From Bradyrhizobium sp. Rc3b (GTDB taxonomy: Bacteria; Pseudomonadota; Alphaproteobacteria; Rhizobiales; Xanthobacteraceae), in the NCBI RefSeq assembly GCF_900114915.1, contig NZ_FOUS01000006.1, positions 186,001-250,000 of the forward strand: a stretch of 64,000 bases of DNA. Direction: 5' to 3'. The position numbers and the translations under genes were made by a program. This document shows, piece by piece, positions 8,944-19,106 of this stretch (positions are counted from its first letter, which is position 1; each line of letters begins with the position of its first letter). The notes under the pieces are model-generated. The model ran no database searches. It saw nothing but the letters and a program-made list of their open reading frames with translations, and was not told the origin of the DNA.

Positions 8944-9196
8944 CAGGACCCTTCCGGCTCTCCAGGGAGATCCGCAAGGTCAGCGCGATGCGCGCCCGTC
9001 CGTGCCCCCTCCCGTTTTCTCGTTGTCGCCGCTTATGACATGGCGGCGCCGACCGCGGCAGGCCGTCCAGCGCAGATCACGGTGCGGCCCGGACATGTTG
9101 ACAATCCCGCCTGCTCCGTCAAGTTCGACCGATCGCCGCGACGGCCAGAACCAAGAAGCATGCGCGGCCCAAGAAAATACGCCAAGGGAGAACGCA

Positions 9197-9754
9197 ATGG
9201 CGATTGCGGAACAGCAGACGCAGGGACAGGCGTCCGGTGACCAGAGCTGGCACGGCATCGTCCTGCAAACCCTGAAGCGCAACGAGATCAGCCTCATTCC
9301 TTACGTGCCCGACCGGGTGCTGACGCCCCTGATCAAGAACCTGCACGCCGATCCTTTCTTCACCACCTTCGCCACTGCCCGCGAGGAGGAAGCCGTCGGC
9401 ATCGTCTCGGGCGCCTGGATGGGTGGGCGGCGCGGCGCGGTGCTGATGCAGACCTCCGGCTTCGCCACCCTCGCCAATGTGCTCGCCTCGCTCGCGGTGC
9501 CCTACCAGATCCCGCTGATCATGTTCGTGTCCGAGCGCGGCACGCTCGGCGAGTTCAACTACGGCCAGTCGCTGGTCTGCCGCACCATGCGTCCGGTGCT
9601 GGATTCGCTGGCGCTGGAGCACCACACCATCACCCGGCTCGACGAGCTCGAATTCATCGCCGACCGTTCGATCAAGCAGGCCGTCACGACACAGGCGCCG
9701 GTGGCCCTGATCCTCAACCCGCTGCTCACCGGCGGCAAGGTTTTCGACAAGTGA
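9197..9754 (+). CDS. TPP-binding decarboxylase, alpha subunit (sulfopyruvate/phosphonopyruvate decarboxylase-like)
   Basis: 185 residues corresponding only to the N-terminal pyrimidine-binding domain of thiamine diphosphate enzymes; the glutamate that activates TPP lies in the AREEEAVGIVSG segment. The ATG at 9197 follows an AAGGGAG ribosome site. The next gene encodes the pyrophosphate-binding half and overlaps this stop codon (GTGA), so the two form a split enzyme like ComD/ComE or the split phosphonopyruvate decarboxylases. It would decarboxylate a 2-keto acid to an aldehyde. The substrate is not determinable. Confidence 0.82.
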   Translation: MAIAEQQTQGQASGDQSWHGIVLQTLKRNEISLIPYVPDRVLTPLIKNLHADPFFTTFATAREEEAVGIVSGAWMGGRRGAVLMQTSGFATLANVLASLAVPYQIPLIMFVSERGTLGEFNYGQSLVCRTMRPVLDSLALEHHTITRLDELEFIADRSIKQAVTTQAPVALILNPLLTGGKVFDK

Positions 9755-10359
9755 GCGCCACCATGAACACTGGCAATACCAAGGTGATGAACCGGTTCGA
9801 TGTGACCTCGCGCCTGATCGCAAAGCTCAAGCACGAGGAAGCCGTGATCGGCGGCATCGGCAACACCAATTTCGACCTCTGGGCCGCCGGGCATCGCCCG
9901 CAGAATTTCTACATGCTGGGCAGCATGGGACTCGCCTTCCCGATCGCGCTCGGCGTGGCGCTGGCGCAGCCCGACCGCCGCGTCTTCGCGCTCGAAGGCG
10001 ATGGTTCGCTGTTGATGCAGCTCGGCGCGCTCTCGACGATCGCGACGTTGAAGCCGAAGAACCTCATCATGATCGTGATGGACAACGGCATCTATCAGAT
10101 TACCGGCGCACAGCCGACACCCGCGGCCAGCGTCGCGGATATCGTTGCCATCGCAGCAGGCTCCGGCCTTGCGAATAGCGCCTGGGCTGCGGACGAGGAG
10201 GATTTCGAGCGCCTGGTCGATGCGGCGATGTCCGCCGCCGAGCCGAGCCTGATCGCGGTCCGCATCGACGACAAGCCGGGCGTCGGCACCACAAGGCGCG
10301 ATCCCGTACAAATCCGGGAGCGCTTCATGCACGGGCTCGGCGTGCGCGAGCCGCTTTAA
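9751..10359 (+). CDS. TPP-binding decarboxylase, beta subunit (pyrophosphate-binding half)
   Basis: About 200 residues matching the C-terminal TPP domain: the motif begins with EGDGSLLMQLG and ends with VMDNGIYQITG, the GDG-(about 26)-DN signature for Mg2+ and diphosphate binding. The GTG start at 9751 overlaps the stop of the alpha gene; an ATG at 9763 is a possible alternative. Together with the alpha subunit it makes a heteromeric 2-keto acid decarboxylase. The AT-rich stretch after the stop holds no clear hairpin. Confidence 0.82.
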   Translation: MSATMNTGNTKVMNRFDVTSRLIAKLKHEEAVIGGIGNTNFDLWAAGHRPQNFYMLGSMGLAFPIALGVALAQPDRRVFALEGDGSLLMQLGALSTIATLKPKNLIMIVMDNGIYQITGAQPTPAASVADIVAIAAGSGLANSAWAADEEDFERLVDAAMSAAEPSLIAVRIDDKPGVGTTRRDPVQIRERFMHGLGVREPL

Positions 10360-10436
10360 ATTTTTGTCATTAACCACACAGCGATCTGATGGAGGGACTG
10401 TACCGGCCCGCTGCCAATCTGTGCTAAGCGAACCGG

Positions 10437-10814
10437 ATGTCCATTTTGATCCGTTCCTTTGCCTGGCTGCTCGCGGCCGCCGTTACTTTCGCCACCCTCG
10501 GTCCCCCTGGCCTGCGGCCCCATTCCGACCTCGGCCAGGACGGCGAACACGCTCTCGCATTCATCCTGGTGGGGCTGGCCTTCGGCCTTGCCTATCCGCG
10601 GCGGCGCCTGTTGGGCGCGGGGGCCGCAGTCGTCCTGATTGGCGTGCTCGAACTGATGCAATTTTGGGCACCCGGACGCCACGCCCGGCTGGAGGACTTT
10701 CTGGTCGACGCGCTGACGGCCTGCCTTGGCTTTGCGCTCGCGGCGATCACCGATTGGGTTGTGACACGCTTTCTCGCAAGCCCCTCTGCAGCAAGCGAAG
10801 GCCCCGCGGAGTAG
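10437..10814 (+). CDS. VanZ-like small membrane protein
   Basis: 125 residues with about four hydrophobic segments and the VanZ-family pattern: a charged DLGQDGEHALAF loop after helix 1, an IGVLELMQFWAPGRHARLEDFLVDALTA segment (written in part only: the LEDFLVDALTA end is the most conserved) and a final helix. Members are inner-membrane proteins of mostly unknown function, named after a teicoplanin-resistance accessory gene. Nothing nearby points to antibiotic resistance. It is convergent with the DUF1236-like gene. Confidence 0.7.
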   Translation: MSILIRSFAWLLAAAVTFATLGPPGLRPHSDLGQDGEHALAFILVGLAFGLAYPRRRLLGAGAAVVLIGVLELMQFWAPGRHARLEDFLVDALTACLGFALAAITDWVVTRFLASPSAASEGPAE

Positions 10815-10835
10815 AACTCCCCAGGGCCCTTTTCT
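10800..10835. terminator. Hairpin with U-run between convergent genes
   Basis: A stem formed by GGCCC with GGGCC and, inside it, GGAGT with ACTCC is followed by CTTTTCTCT on the plus strand. It overlaps the last codons of the VanZ-like gene and lies before the end of the opposite gene, so it probably ends the plus-strand transcript. Confidence 0.5.
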
Positions 10836-10859
10836 CTCCACGCCTGTGGTCGGCCTGGA

Positions 10860-11243
10860 TCAGTCGATGATCTTGACGACGCGACGCGTGCGCGGTTCGA
10901 CGATCACGCGGCGATCGTTCACGACCGCATAGCGATACTCGGTGTAGTTCGGCACGGGGCGGAGCACCACGGTCGGCGGCAACGGCTCGCCCACCACGAC
11001 GCGCTCCTCGACCACGACGGAGTCACTCCGCGGGATTCCGCCCAGCACCGCATTCGGAATCTCGAGGCCGGCTCCGACGGCCGCACCAACGGTGCCGCCA
11101 ACCATCGCGCCGATCGGTCCGCCGATGTCGCCACCAGCACGCGCGCCGTCCCTGGCGCCTTGTTCGGTCGTCGACTGAGCAAAGGCTGCGCTCGACGCCA
11201 GCAGCGACGCTGCAGCCAACGTAATCGCAAGACGGGTTTTCAT
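10860..11243 (-). CDS. DUF1236-like exported protein
   Basis: 127 residues: a signal peptide (MKTRLAITLAAASLLASS, cut near AFAQ), then a glycine-alanine-rich stretch (GARAGGDIGGPIGAMVGGTV) like those in membrane-inserting glycine-zipper proteins, and a C-terminal YRYAVVNDRRVIVEPRTRRV segment typical of DUF1236 proteins of rhizobia. The ATG at 11243 was chosen over one 36 bases upstream because it begins the signal peptide. The function of this periplasmic family is unknown. Confidence 0.75.
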   Translation of the reverse strand: MKTRLAITLAAASLLASSAAFAQSTTEQGARDGARAGGDIGGPIGAMVGGTVGAAVGAGLEIPNAVLGGIPRSDSVVVEERVVVGEPLPPTVVLRPVPNYTEYRYAVVNDRRVIVEPRTRRVVKIID

Positions 11244-11356
11244 GTTGTTTTGTCTCCAGTGATTGTCCTGCGCCTTCAACCGCGGGGCCGGAGCATTGTT
11301 CCGGTTCCCCCGTGGCGAAGAGGCTTCAAAACTGGAGAGTGTTACCGCGTAACAGT

Positions 11357-12244
11357 TCAGGCCGCCGCGATCTCGTGGCCTGCCATCAGTTCCAATGCCC
11401 GCACCATCGCGGAATGATCCCAGCCCTTGCCGCCATGCGCGGTGCAGGCCGAGAACAATTGCTGCGCCACCGCCGTGCTCGGCAGCGACAGGCCGAGCGT
11501 GCGCGCGCCCTCGAGCGCGAGATTGAGATCCTTCTGGTGCAGCTCGATGCGGAAACCAGGATCGAAATTGCGCTTCACCATGCGCTCGCCGTGCACTTCG
11601 AGGATGCGCGAGGAGGCAAAGCCGCCCATCAGCGCCTTGCGCACCAGCGCCGGATCGGCCCCGGCTTTGGATGCAAATAACAGCGCCTCGCTCACCGCCT
11701 CGATCGTCAGCGCGACGATGATCTGGTTGGCAACCTTCGTCGTCTGCCCGTCGCCATTGGCGCCGACGTGAGTGACGTTCTTGCCCATCTTGTCGAACAC
11801 CGGCTTCATGGTGCCAAAGGCCCGCTCCGGCCCGCCAACCATGATGGTGAGACTCGCCGCCTTGGCGCCGACCTCCCCGCCCGACACCGGCGCGTCGAGA
11901 TAATCCGCCCCGAGCGCCTCGATGTTCTTGGCGAACTCCTTCGTCGCCAGCGGCGAGATCGAGCTCATGTCGACGACGATCTTGCCTTTCGAGATACCGC
12001 TCGCAACACCATCCTTGCCGAACAGCACCGCTTCGACATGCGGCGTATCCGGCACCATGATGATGACGGCATCCGCGCCCTCCGCGACTTCCTTGGCCGA
12101 CTTGCAGGCGATGCCGCCCGCGGAAATCAGCTCAGCCGCAACCGGCGCAACATCGTGCAGGAGAACACGATGGCCAGCGCTAAGGAGATGGCCGGCCATC
12201 GGCCGTCCCATGGTGCCAAGTCCGATGAAGCCGATGTTGGTCAT
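11357..12244 (-). CDS. glxR: 2-hydroxy-3-oxopropionate (tartronate semialdehyde) reductase
   Basis: 295-residue member of the beta-hydroxyacid dehydrogenase family: GLGTMG at 8-13 binds NAD(P)H, DAPVSGGEVGA (118-128) is the substrate loop and Lys170 (GDGQTTKVANQ) is the catalytic lysine. Sequence alone does not separate it from 3-hydroxyisobutyrate dehydrogenase. However, it lies downstream of hyi and gcl on the same strand, as in known glyoxylate carboligase operons. It would therefore reduce tartronate semialdehyde, the Gcl product, to D-glycerate. A repeat-filled gap of about 210 bp separates it from hyi, so it may have partly independent expression. Confidence 0.88.
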   Translation of the reverse strand: MTNIGFIGLGTMGRPMAGHLLSAGHRVLLHDVAPVAAELISAGGIACKSAKEVAEGADAVIIMVPDTPHVEAVLFGKDGVASGISKGKIVVDMSSISPLATKEFAKNIEALGADYLDAPVSGGEVGAKAASLTIMVGGPERAFGTMKPVFDKMGKNVTHVGANGDGQTTKVANQIIVALTIEAVSEALLFASKAGADPALVRKALMGGFASSRILEVHGERMVKRNFDPGFRIELHQKDLNLALEGARTLGLSLPSTAVAQQLFSACTAHGGKGWDHSAMVRALELMAGHEIAAA

Positions 12245-12286
12245 GTCTCATTCCTCCAGATTTAGGCCAAGTCGATCCACAAGCTC

Positions 12287-12437
12287 GGTGCACCTCTCCC
12301 GCTTGCGGGGGAGGTCGGCGCGTAGCGCCGGGTGGGGGCTCTATCCGCTTGGGGTCTTTCAGCGCATCTCGATCGAATCTTTTCGCGGAGATACCCCCAC
12401 CCCAGCCCTCCCCCGCAAGCGAGAGAGGGAGCGCACC
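12287..12437. repeat. Inverted pair of CCTCTCCC palindromic repeats
   Basis: Two hairpin units, CCTCTCCCGCTTGCGGGGGAGG-like at 12293-12314 and its inverted relative at 12406-12429, face each other across about 90 bp. The same family is seen at 2.2 and 21.1 kb. It lies inside the hyi-glxR gap and may act as an mRNA-stability or attenuation element. No gene was seen in the gap. Confidence 0.7.
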
Positions 12438-12455
12438 GTCGCTGTGGGTGCGTTC

Positions 12456-13241
12456 TCAGGTCTCAAAGGTCTGCGCGGCGTGCCAGGACAGCCCTTCCAG
12501 CGTCGTGGTGCGCGGCTTGTATTCGCAGCCGATCCAGCCGCGATAGCCGATCGCGTCGAGATGGCGGAACAGGAAGGGATAGTTGATCTCGCCGGTGCCG
12601 GGCTCGTGGCGGCCCGGATTGTCGGCGAGCTGGATGTGCGCGATCTCAGGCAGATATTCCTGCATGGTGCGGGCGAGATCGCCCTCCATGATCTGCATGT
12701 GATAGATGTCGTACTGGACGAACAAATTGTTCGACCGCACCTCGGAGATCAGCTGCATCGCCTGCTCGGTGCCGTTGAGGAAGAAGCCGGGAATGTCGAG
12801 CGTGTTGATCGGCTCGACCAGCAGCTTGATGTTCTCGCGCGCCAGCGTCGAGGCCGCAAAGCGCAAATTTCCCACCAGCGTCTCGTTCAGTTCGCGCGGA
12901 TCGGCATTCACAGGTGCAATACCCACGAGGCAATTGAGCTGCTCGCAATCGAGCGCCTTGGCATAGTCGATGGCGCGAAACACGCCGTCGCGGAATTCAG
13001 CGGTGCGATCGGGCAGGATCGCAATGCCGCGCTCGCCCCCTGCCCAATTTCCGGCCGGCAGATTGTGCAACACCTGAGTCAGGCCGTGGGCTTCCAGCTG
13101 CTCGCGCAGCTGCGCCTTGTCGAAATCATAGGGGAAGAGATACTCGACCCCGGAAAAGCCCGCCGCCTTCGCCGCTGCGAAGCGGTCGAGGAACGGCATC
13201 TCGTTGAAGAGCATGGTGAGGTTGGCGGCGAATTTCGGCAT
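12456..13241 (-). CDS. hyi: Hydroxypyruvate isomerase
   Basis: TIM-barrel sugar isomerase of 261 residues, close to E. coli Hyi (258). It interconverts tartronate semialdehyde and hydroxypyruvate. The N-terminus MPKFAANLTMLFNEMPF is the family signature, and Glu143 (LLVEPIN) and Glu240 (IGCEYKP) are the expected metal and catalytic residues. The ATG at 13241 is preceded by GGAAGGA; a longer frame runs antisense-like into gcl and is not used. It begins only 15 bp after the gcl stop, so both are on one transcript. Confidence 0.93.
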   Translation of the reverse strand: MPKFAANLTMLFNEMPFLDRFAAAKAAGFSGVEYLFPYDFDKAQLREQLEAHGLTQVLHNLPAGNWAGGERGIAILPDRTAEFRDGVFRAIDYAKALDCEQLNCLVGIAPVNADPRELNETLVGNLRFAASTLARENIKLLVEPINTLDIPGFFLNGTEQAMQLISEVRSNNLFVQYDIYHMQIMEGDLARTMQEYLPEIAHIQLADNPGRHEPGTGEINYPFLFRHLDAIGYRGWIGCEYKPRTTTLEGLSWHAAQTFET

Positions 13242-13255
13242 GATGAGGTCCTTCC

Positions 13256-15046
13256 CTATTCCGCCGGCTGCAGCACGCCTGGGCGCGCCCGCTCCACCTC
13301 GTCGAGCGGCAGGTCCAGCACCTCCTCGAACTCGACGATGTTGTCGATCTCCGTGCCCATCGCGATGTTGGTGACGCGTTCGAGGATGAACTCGACCACC
13401 ACGGGCACGCGGTGCTTGGCCATCAATTCGCGCGCGGTCGCGAACGCGGCCTGCGCGTCCTTCGGATCGGTGACGCGGATCGCCTTGCAGCCGAGGCCTT
13501 CGGCGACCGCGACGTGGTCGACGCCGTAGACGCCGATCTCGGGCGCGTTGATGTTCTCGAAGGAGAGCTGGACGTGATAGTCCATCTCGAAGCCGCGCTG
13601 GGCCTGGCGGATCAAGCCGAGATAAGAATTGTTCACGACGACGTGGATGTAGGGCAGATTGAACTGCGCCCCGACCGCGAGCTCCTCGATCAGGAACTGG
13701 AAGTCGTAATCGCCGGAGAGCGCGACGATGTCGCGATCCGGGCACGCCGCACGCACGCCGAGCGCGGCGGGCAGTGTCCAGCCGAGCGGCCCCGCCTGCC
13801 CGGCATTGATCCAGTTGCGCGGCTTGTAGACGCCGAGGAACTGGGCGCCGGCGATCTGCGACAGGCCGATCACGGTCACGTAGCAGGTGTCGCGACCAAA
13901 GGCCTTGGTCATCTCCTCATAGACGCGCTGCGGCTTGATCGGGACGTTGTCGAAGTGGCTCTTGCGCAGCATCGTCTTCTTGCGATCGCGGCAGGCCGCG
14001 GGCCACGCCTGGCGCTCGCGCAGCCTGCCTGACCGGCGCCACTCCCTGGCGACGCTGACGAACAGCTCAAGCGCGGCCTTGGCGTCCGAGACGATGCCGA
14101 GATCCGGATTGAACACGCGCCCGATCTGGGTCGGCTCGATGTCGACATGCACGAAGGCGCGGCCCTTGGTGTAGGTCTCGACCGAGCCGGTGTGGCGGTT
14201 GGCCCAGCGGTTGCCGATGCCGAGCACGAAGTCGGATTCAAGCATGGTGGCGTTGCCGTAGCGGTGGCTGGTCTGAAGGCCGACCATGCCCGCCATCAGC
14301 ACGTGATCGTCGGGGATCGCGCCCCATCCCATCAGCGTCGGCACCACAGGAACGTTGGCGATCTCGGCGAATTCGACCAGGAGGTCGGACGCATCGGCGT
14401 TGATGATGCCGCCGCCCGCGACGATCAGCGGACGCTCGGCGGCGTTGAGCATCTCCAGCGCCTTCTCGACCTGTTTTCGCGTGGCAGCGGGCTTGTAGAC
14501 CGGCAGCGGCTCATAGGTCTCATCGTCGAACTCGATCTCGGCCAGCTGCACGTCGAGCGGCATGTCGATCAGCACCGGCCCGGGCCGGCCCGAGCGCATG
14601 ACATGAAACGCCTGGCTGAAGACGCGTGGCACCAGCGCCGGCTCGCGCACGGTAACGGCCCATTTCGTCACGGGCTTTGCGATCGACTCGATGTCGACGG
14701 CCTGAAAATCCTCCTTGTAGAGCCGCGCCCGCGGCGCCTGCCCGGTGATGCAGAGGATCGGAATGGAATCGGCGATCGCCGAATAGAGCCCGGTGATCAT
14801 GTCGGTGCCAGCCGGCCCCGAGGTTCCGATGCAGACGCCGATATTGCCGGCCTTGGCGCGCGTATAGCCCTCTGCCATGTGCGAGGCACCCTCGACATGC
14901 CGCGCCAGAATGTGGTGGATCGAGCCGCGCTTCTTCAGCGCCGAGTAAAGCGGATTGATCGCGGCCCCGGGAACTCCGAAAGCGGTGGAGATGCCTTCCT
15001 TTTCCAGAATTCGCACGGCAGCATCGATAGCTCGCATCTTCGCCAT
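13256..15046 (-). CDS. gcl: Glyoxylate carboligase (tartronate-semialdehyde synthase)
   Basis: TPP- and FAD-dependent enzyme of 596 residues (E. coli Gcl has 593) that condenses two glyoxylates to tartronate semialdehyde and CO2. The decisive residue is Val51 in LARHVEGASHMAEGY: nearly all TPP enzymes have Glu here, and Gcl is the known exception. The C-terminal TPP motif runs from SGDYDFQFLIEEL to VVVNNSYLG. The ATG at 15046 starts the conserved MAKMRAIDAAV; a longer frame adds 21 unconserved residues. It heads gcl-hyi-glxR. A near-perfect inverted repeat lies 78 bp upstream, a possible site for the nearby IclR protein. Confidence 0.95.
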   Translation of the reverse strand: MAKMRAIDAAVRILEKEGISTAFGVPGAAINPLYSALKKRGSIHHILARHVEGASHMAEGYTRAKAGNIGVCIGTSGPAGTDMITGLYSAIADSIPILCITGQAPRARLYKEDFQAVDIESIAKPVTKWAVTVREPALVPRVFSQAFHVMRSGRPGPVLIDMPLDVQLAEIEFDDETYEPLPVYKPAATRKQVEKALEMLNAAERPLIVAGGGIINADASDLLVEFAEIANVPVVPTLMGWGAIPDDHVLMAGMVGLQTSHRYGNATMLESDFVLGIGNRWANRHTGSVETYTKGRAFVHVDIEPTQIGRVFNPDLGIVSDAKAALELFVSVAREWRRSGRLRERQAWPAACRDRKKTMLRKSHFDNVPIKPQRVYEEMTKAFGRDTCYVTVIGLSQIAGAQFLGVYKPRNWINAGQAGPLGWTLPAALGVRAACPDRDIVALSGDYDFQFLIEELAVGAQFNLPYIHVVVNNSYLGLIRQAQRGFEMDYHVQLSFENINAPEIGVYGVDHVAVAEGLGCKAIRVTDPKDAQAAFATARELMAKHRVPVVVEFILERVTNIAMGTEIDNIVEFEEVLDLPLDEVERARPGVLQPAE

Positions 15047-15123
15047 ATCGGACCTCGCTCGGTTCAAGTCAGCGAGCGAGATCATCGGGTGCGCGTGATG
15101 CGATCTCAACGAGATCGATTTTA

Positions 15124-15151
15124 TTTTCCACGATGTGGCAGCCGCGGAAAA
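15124..15151. promoter_or_regulatory. Inverted repeat upstream of gcl, candidate regulator site
   Basis: TTTTCCACG (15124-15132) and CGCGGAAAA (15143-15151) match as inverted arms at 8 of 9 positions around a 10-bp spacer. It lies in the only gap between gcl and the adenine deaminase gene. IclR-family proteins often bind such A/T-ended palindromes, and an IclR gene lies 5 kb away on the same strand; the link is inference. Confidence 0.45.
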
Positions 15152-15199
15152 ATCTTGGGCGTCTCAAGCGGTTAGATCGAGAGTCGCGTGAAACGCGGA

Positions 15200-17002
15200 T
15201 CACTCGAACAGCGGCGCCAGCTCCATCTGCGGCACCAGCACGAGGCCCTTGTCGGTGATGCGAATTTCCGGAATGACCGATAGCGGAATCAAATTGAAGC
15301 CCATGTAGGGGATGGTGCAGCCGGCCTCGGCCCATTCCTTCTTCAGCGCCTTGACCTCTTCGGCCACCTCCGTGACGCGCTTGTCCGAGAGAAGCCCCGC
15401 GATCGGCAGCGGGACCAGCGCCCTTACCTTGCCGTCGGCGACGACGCAGACGCCGCCCTGCAGGTCCTTGATGGCCGCGATCGCGACTTGCATATCGGGC
15501 TCGTTGGTGCCGGCGACAATGATGTTGTGGCTGTCGTGCCCCACGCTGGAGGCGACCGCGCCGCGCTTGAGGCCAAAGTCCTTCAGCAGTCCATAAGCGA
15601 CGTTGCCGGACGACTTGCCGTGGCGCTCGATGACCGTGACGAAGCAGAGGCCGTAGCGCGCGAACAAAGACGGCCAGTCTTTGGCGGGTTCGATCGCGAC
15701 TTTGTCATGGATCAGCGTGATGCCCGGCAGCGCCGTCTTGATCGCATTGACGGTGCAGGCCTTCGAGGGCAGATCCGGCGTTAGCTTGACCTTCTTCGGC
15801 AGCTTCACCGTCGCGTAAGCCGCCTTTGGATATTGATAGCGGTGCGACAGCGCCTGATCGAGCAGCCCGGTGATCTTGCGGTTCTCGACCACGAGCTCGC
15901 CGCCATACCAGGTGCATTGTGGCTTGAGCTGGTCGTCCATCAGCACGAGGTCGGCGCGGCGGCCGCCACCGAGGCCACCGATGTCGCCATCCATGCCGAA
16001 GCGCGTAGCGCCATGCAGCGAGCCCATCGACCAGGCCTGCTCCGGTGACATCCCGGCCTTCACGGCTTCGCGCACCACCCAGTCGAGGCCGAACATGAGC
16101 AAATCGTCGGCGTCGCGGTCGTCGGTGCACACGGCCGTGCGCTTGTGCGACGCACCGAGCTCGGTGATGGTGCGGATCGCCTGCGGCAGCGAATGCCATG
16201 GCGTCGTCGGCGGTCCGCCGCGCAGGAATACCCAAACACCGGCATCGAGCAGATCGTCGGCGATGTCGCGCTCGATCGCCTCATGGGTGTCGCTGACACC
16301 GCTCGCCGCATAGGCCGAGACGAATTCGCGGCCGTAGACGTGGCCGGATACCGGACGTCCCCGCTTCAAGGCGGCCGCGAGGATGGCGTGGCTGCGCTCG
16401 TCGCCCATCGTGACCGGGACAAAATCCATCTTCTCGCCGAGCCCCACGGCTTCGGGCCAGCGGTCGAACAGGCCGGCGATCTTGTCCGGCGTGAGATCAC
16501 CGCCGGCCGTTTCCAATTCGGCCGACGTTGCCGGCACCGTGCTCGGCACCGTCAAAAAGATCGAGAGCGGCGCCTCGCGCGCGTCCTCCAGCATCGCCTC
16601 GACGCCGGCGACGTCCATGACATTGCCGATCTCGTGGCTGTCGCAGAAGATCGTGGTGGTGCCGTTGAGCAGCGCGGCCTCGGCATAGGCGCAGGCCGTC
16701 ACCATCGAGGATTCGATGTGGATGTGCGGATCGACCAGGCCCGGCGCGACGATGCCGCCAGCGGCATCGTAGAGCGGCACGCTGGGCCAGACTTTCTTCG
16801 CCGCACCTGATGGCTTCACCGCCGCGATGCGCCCGCCGGTGATCCAGACCTCCCGACCGGGATGAATGCGTTCCGAATAGGTCGAGAGCACCCGCGCGCC
16901 GGTGATGACCAAATCTGGCGCGAGGCGAGCGGAAGCGACGTCGGCCAGGCGCCGGGTCATGCTGTGCAGCGGCGCGACGGTGAAACGGGTCAGCTTGGTC
17001 AT
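15200..17002 (-). CDS. ade: Adenine deaminase
   Basis: Amidohydrolase-superfamily enzyme of 600 residues that deaminates adenine to hypoxanthine and ammonia. The metal-binding HIHIESS motif (His93, His95) sits after VAPGLVDP, and the family-specific later segments FCDSHEIGNVMD, SVGHDSHNIIVAGTNEPDM and a C-terminal NLIPLSVIPEIRITDKG are present. The ATG at 17002 starts the conserved MTKLTRF. It lies between gcl and a tripartite transporter on the same strand. Purine breakdown ends in glyoxylate, which would link it to gcl (inference). Confidence 0.92.
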   Translation of the reverse strand: MTKLTRFTVAPLHSMTRRLADVASARLAPDLVITGARVLSTYSERIHPGREVWITGGRIAAVKPSGAAKKVWPSVPLYDAAGGIVAPGLVDPHIHIESSMVTACAYAEAALLNGTTTIFCDSHEIGNVMDVAGVEAMLEDAREAPLSIFLTVPSTVPATSAELETAGGDLTPDKIAGLFDRWPEAVGLGEKMDFVPVTMGDERSHAILAAALKRGRPVSGHVYGREFVSAYAASGVSDTHEAIERDIADDLLDAGVWVFLRGGPPTTPWHSLPQAIRTITELGASHKRTAVCTDDRDADDLLMFGLDWVVREAVKAGMSPEQAWSMGSLHGATRFGMDGDIGGLGGGRRADLVLMDDQLKPQCTWYGGELVVENRKITGLLDQALSHRYQYPKAAYATVKLPKKVKLTPDLPSKACTVNAIKTALPGITLIHDKVAIEPAKDWPSLFARYGLCFVTVIERHGKSSGNVAYGLLKDFGLKRGAVASSVGHDSHNIIVAGTNEPDMQVAIAAIKDLQGGVCVVADGKVRALVPLPIAGLLSDKRVTEVAEEVKALKKEWAEAGCTIPYMGFNLIPLSVIPEIRITDKGLVLVPQMELAPLFE

Positions 17003-17121
17003 GGGGACTCTCGCGATTGGACAGTCCAACGATGATCGCCCCCGCAGGCCGACGGGGGCAATTCAAATAAAGCGGCACCTTTGCTTACGCACTGGGCAAA
17101 CGTGCCGCGTGGCGAGTTCCG

Positions 17122-18620
<1,499 letters not shown>

Positions 18621-18621
<1 letters not shown>

Positions 18622-19106
18622 CACAGCAGTCGCTCCAGCGGGCCGGTCGGAAGGCTGAGCGTGAGCAGCCGGTCGAACGCGAGATAGATCAGGGTCGACA
18701 TCACGAGGGCGATGATGGAATCTACCAGGATGGCGCGGCGGCCGAAGGCGGCCGACGTCGTCACGAACAGCGCCGACGTTGCCAGGATGAAGCCGCCGCC
18801 AAAGCCGATGATGGCGATCAGCAGCGCAAGGCCGATGAGGATCAGAACCACGGGCACCGGATCGGCGCTCTCGCGCGCCGGCAAATTGCCGCGCAGCGCG
18901 TCGATGAAATTGCCGATCGCGAGCAGCGCGAGGCCGCTGGCGACTACGACCGGCATCGCCTCGGGCCCCATGCCGTACATCGCGGTGGATGACAGGCCGC
19001 GGGCGTCGAAGACCAGCAACGCAGCGAGACCTGCGAGCAGTGCAGCGATGACGATGCCGGCGCGATCGACGCGCCGCGGCGGCTGGGCCGGATCGCCCGA
19101 GGTCAT
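18621..19106 (-). CDS. tctB: Tripartite tricarboxylate transporter, small permease subunit
   Basis: 161 residues with four predicted membrane helices, matching the poorly conserved TctB family by size, topology and position between tctC and tctA. Its ATG overlaps the tctC stop (ATGA), and its stop overlaps the tctA start, showing tight coupling. A conserved YGMGPEAMPVVVA loop follows helix 1. Confidence 0.88.
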
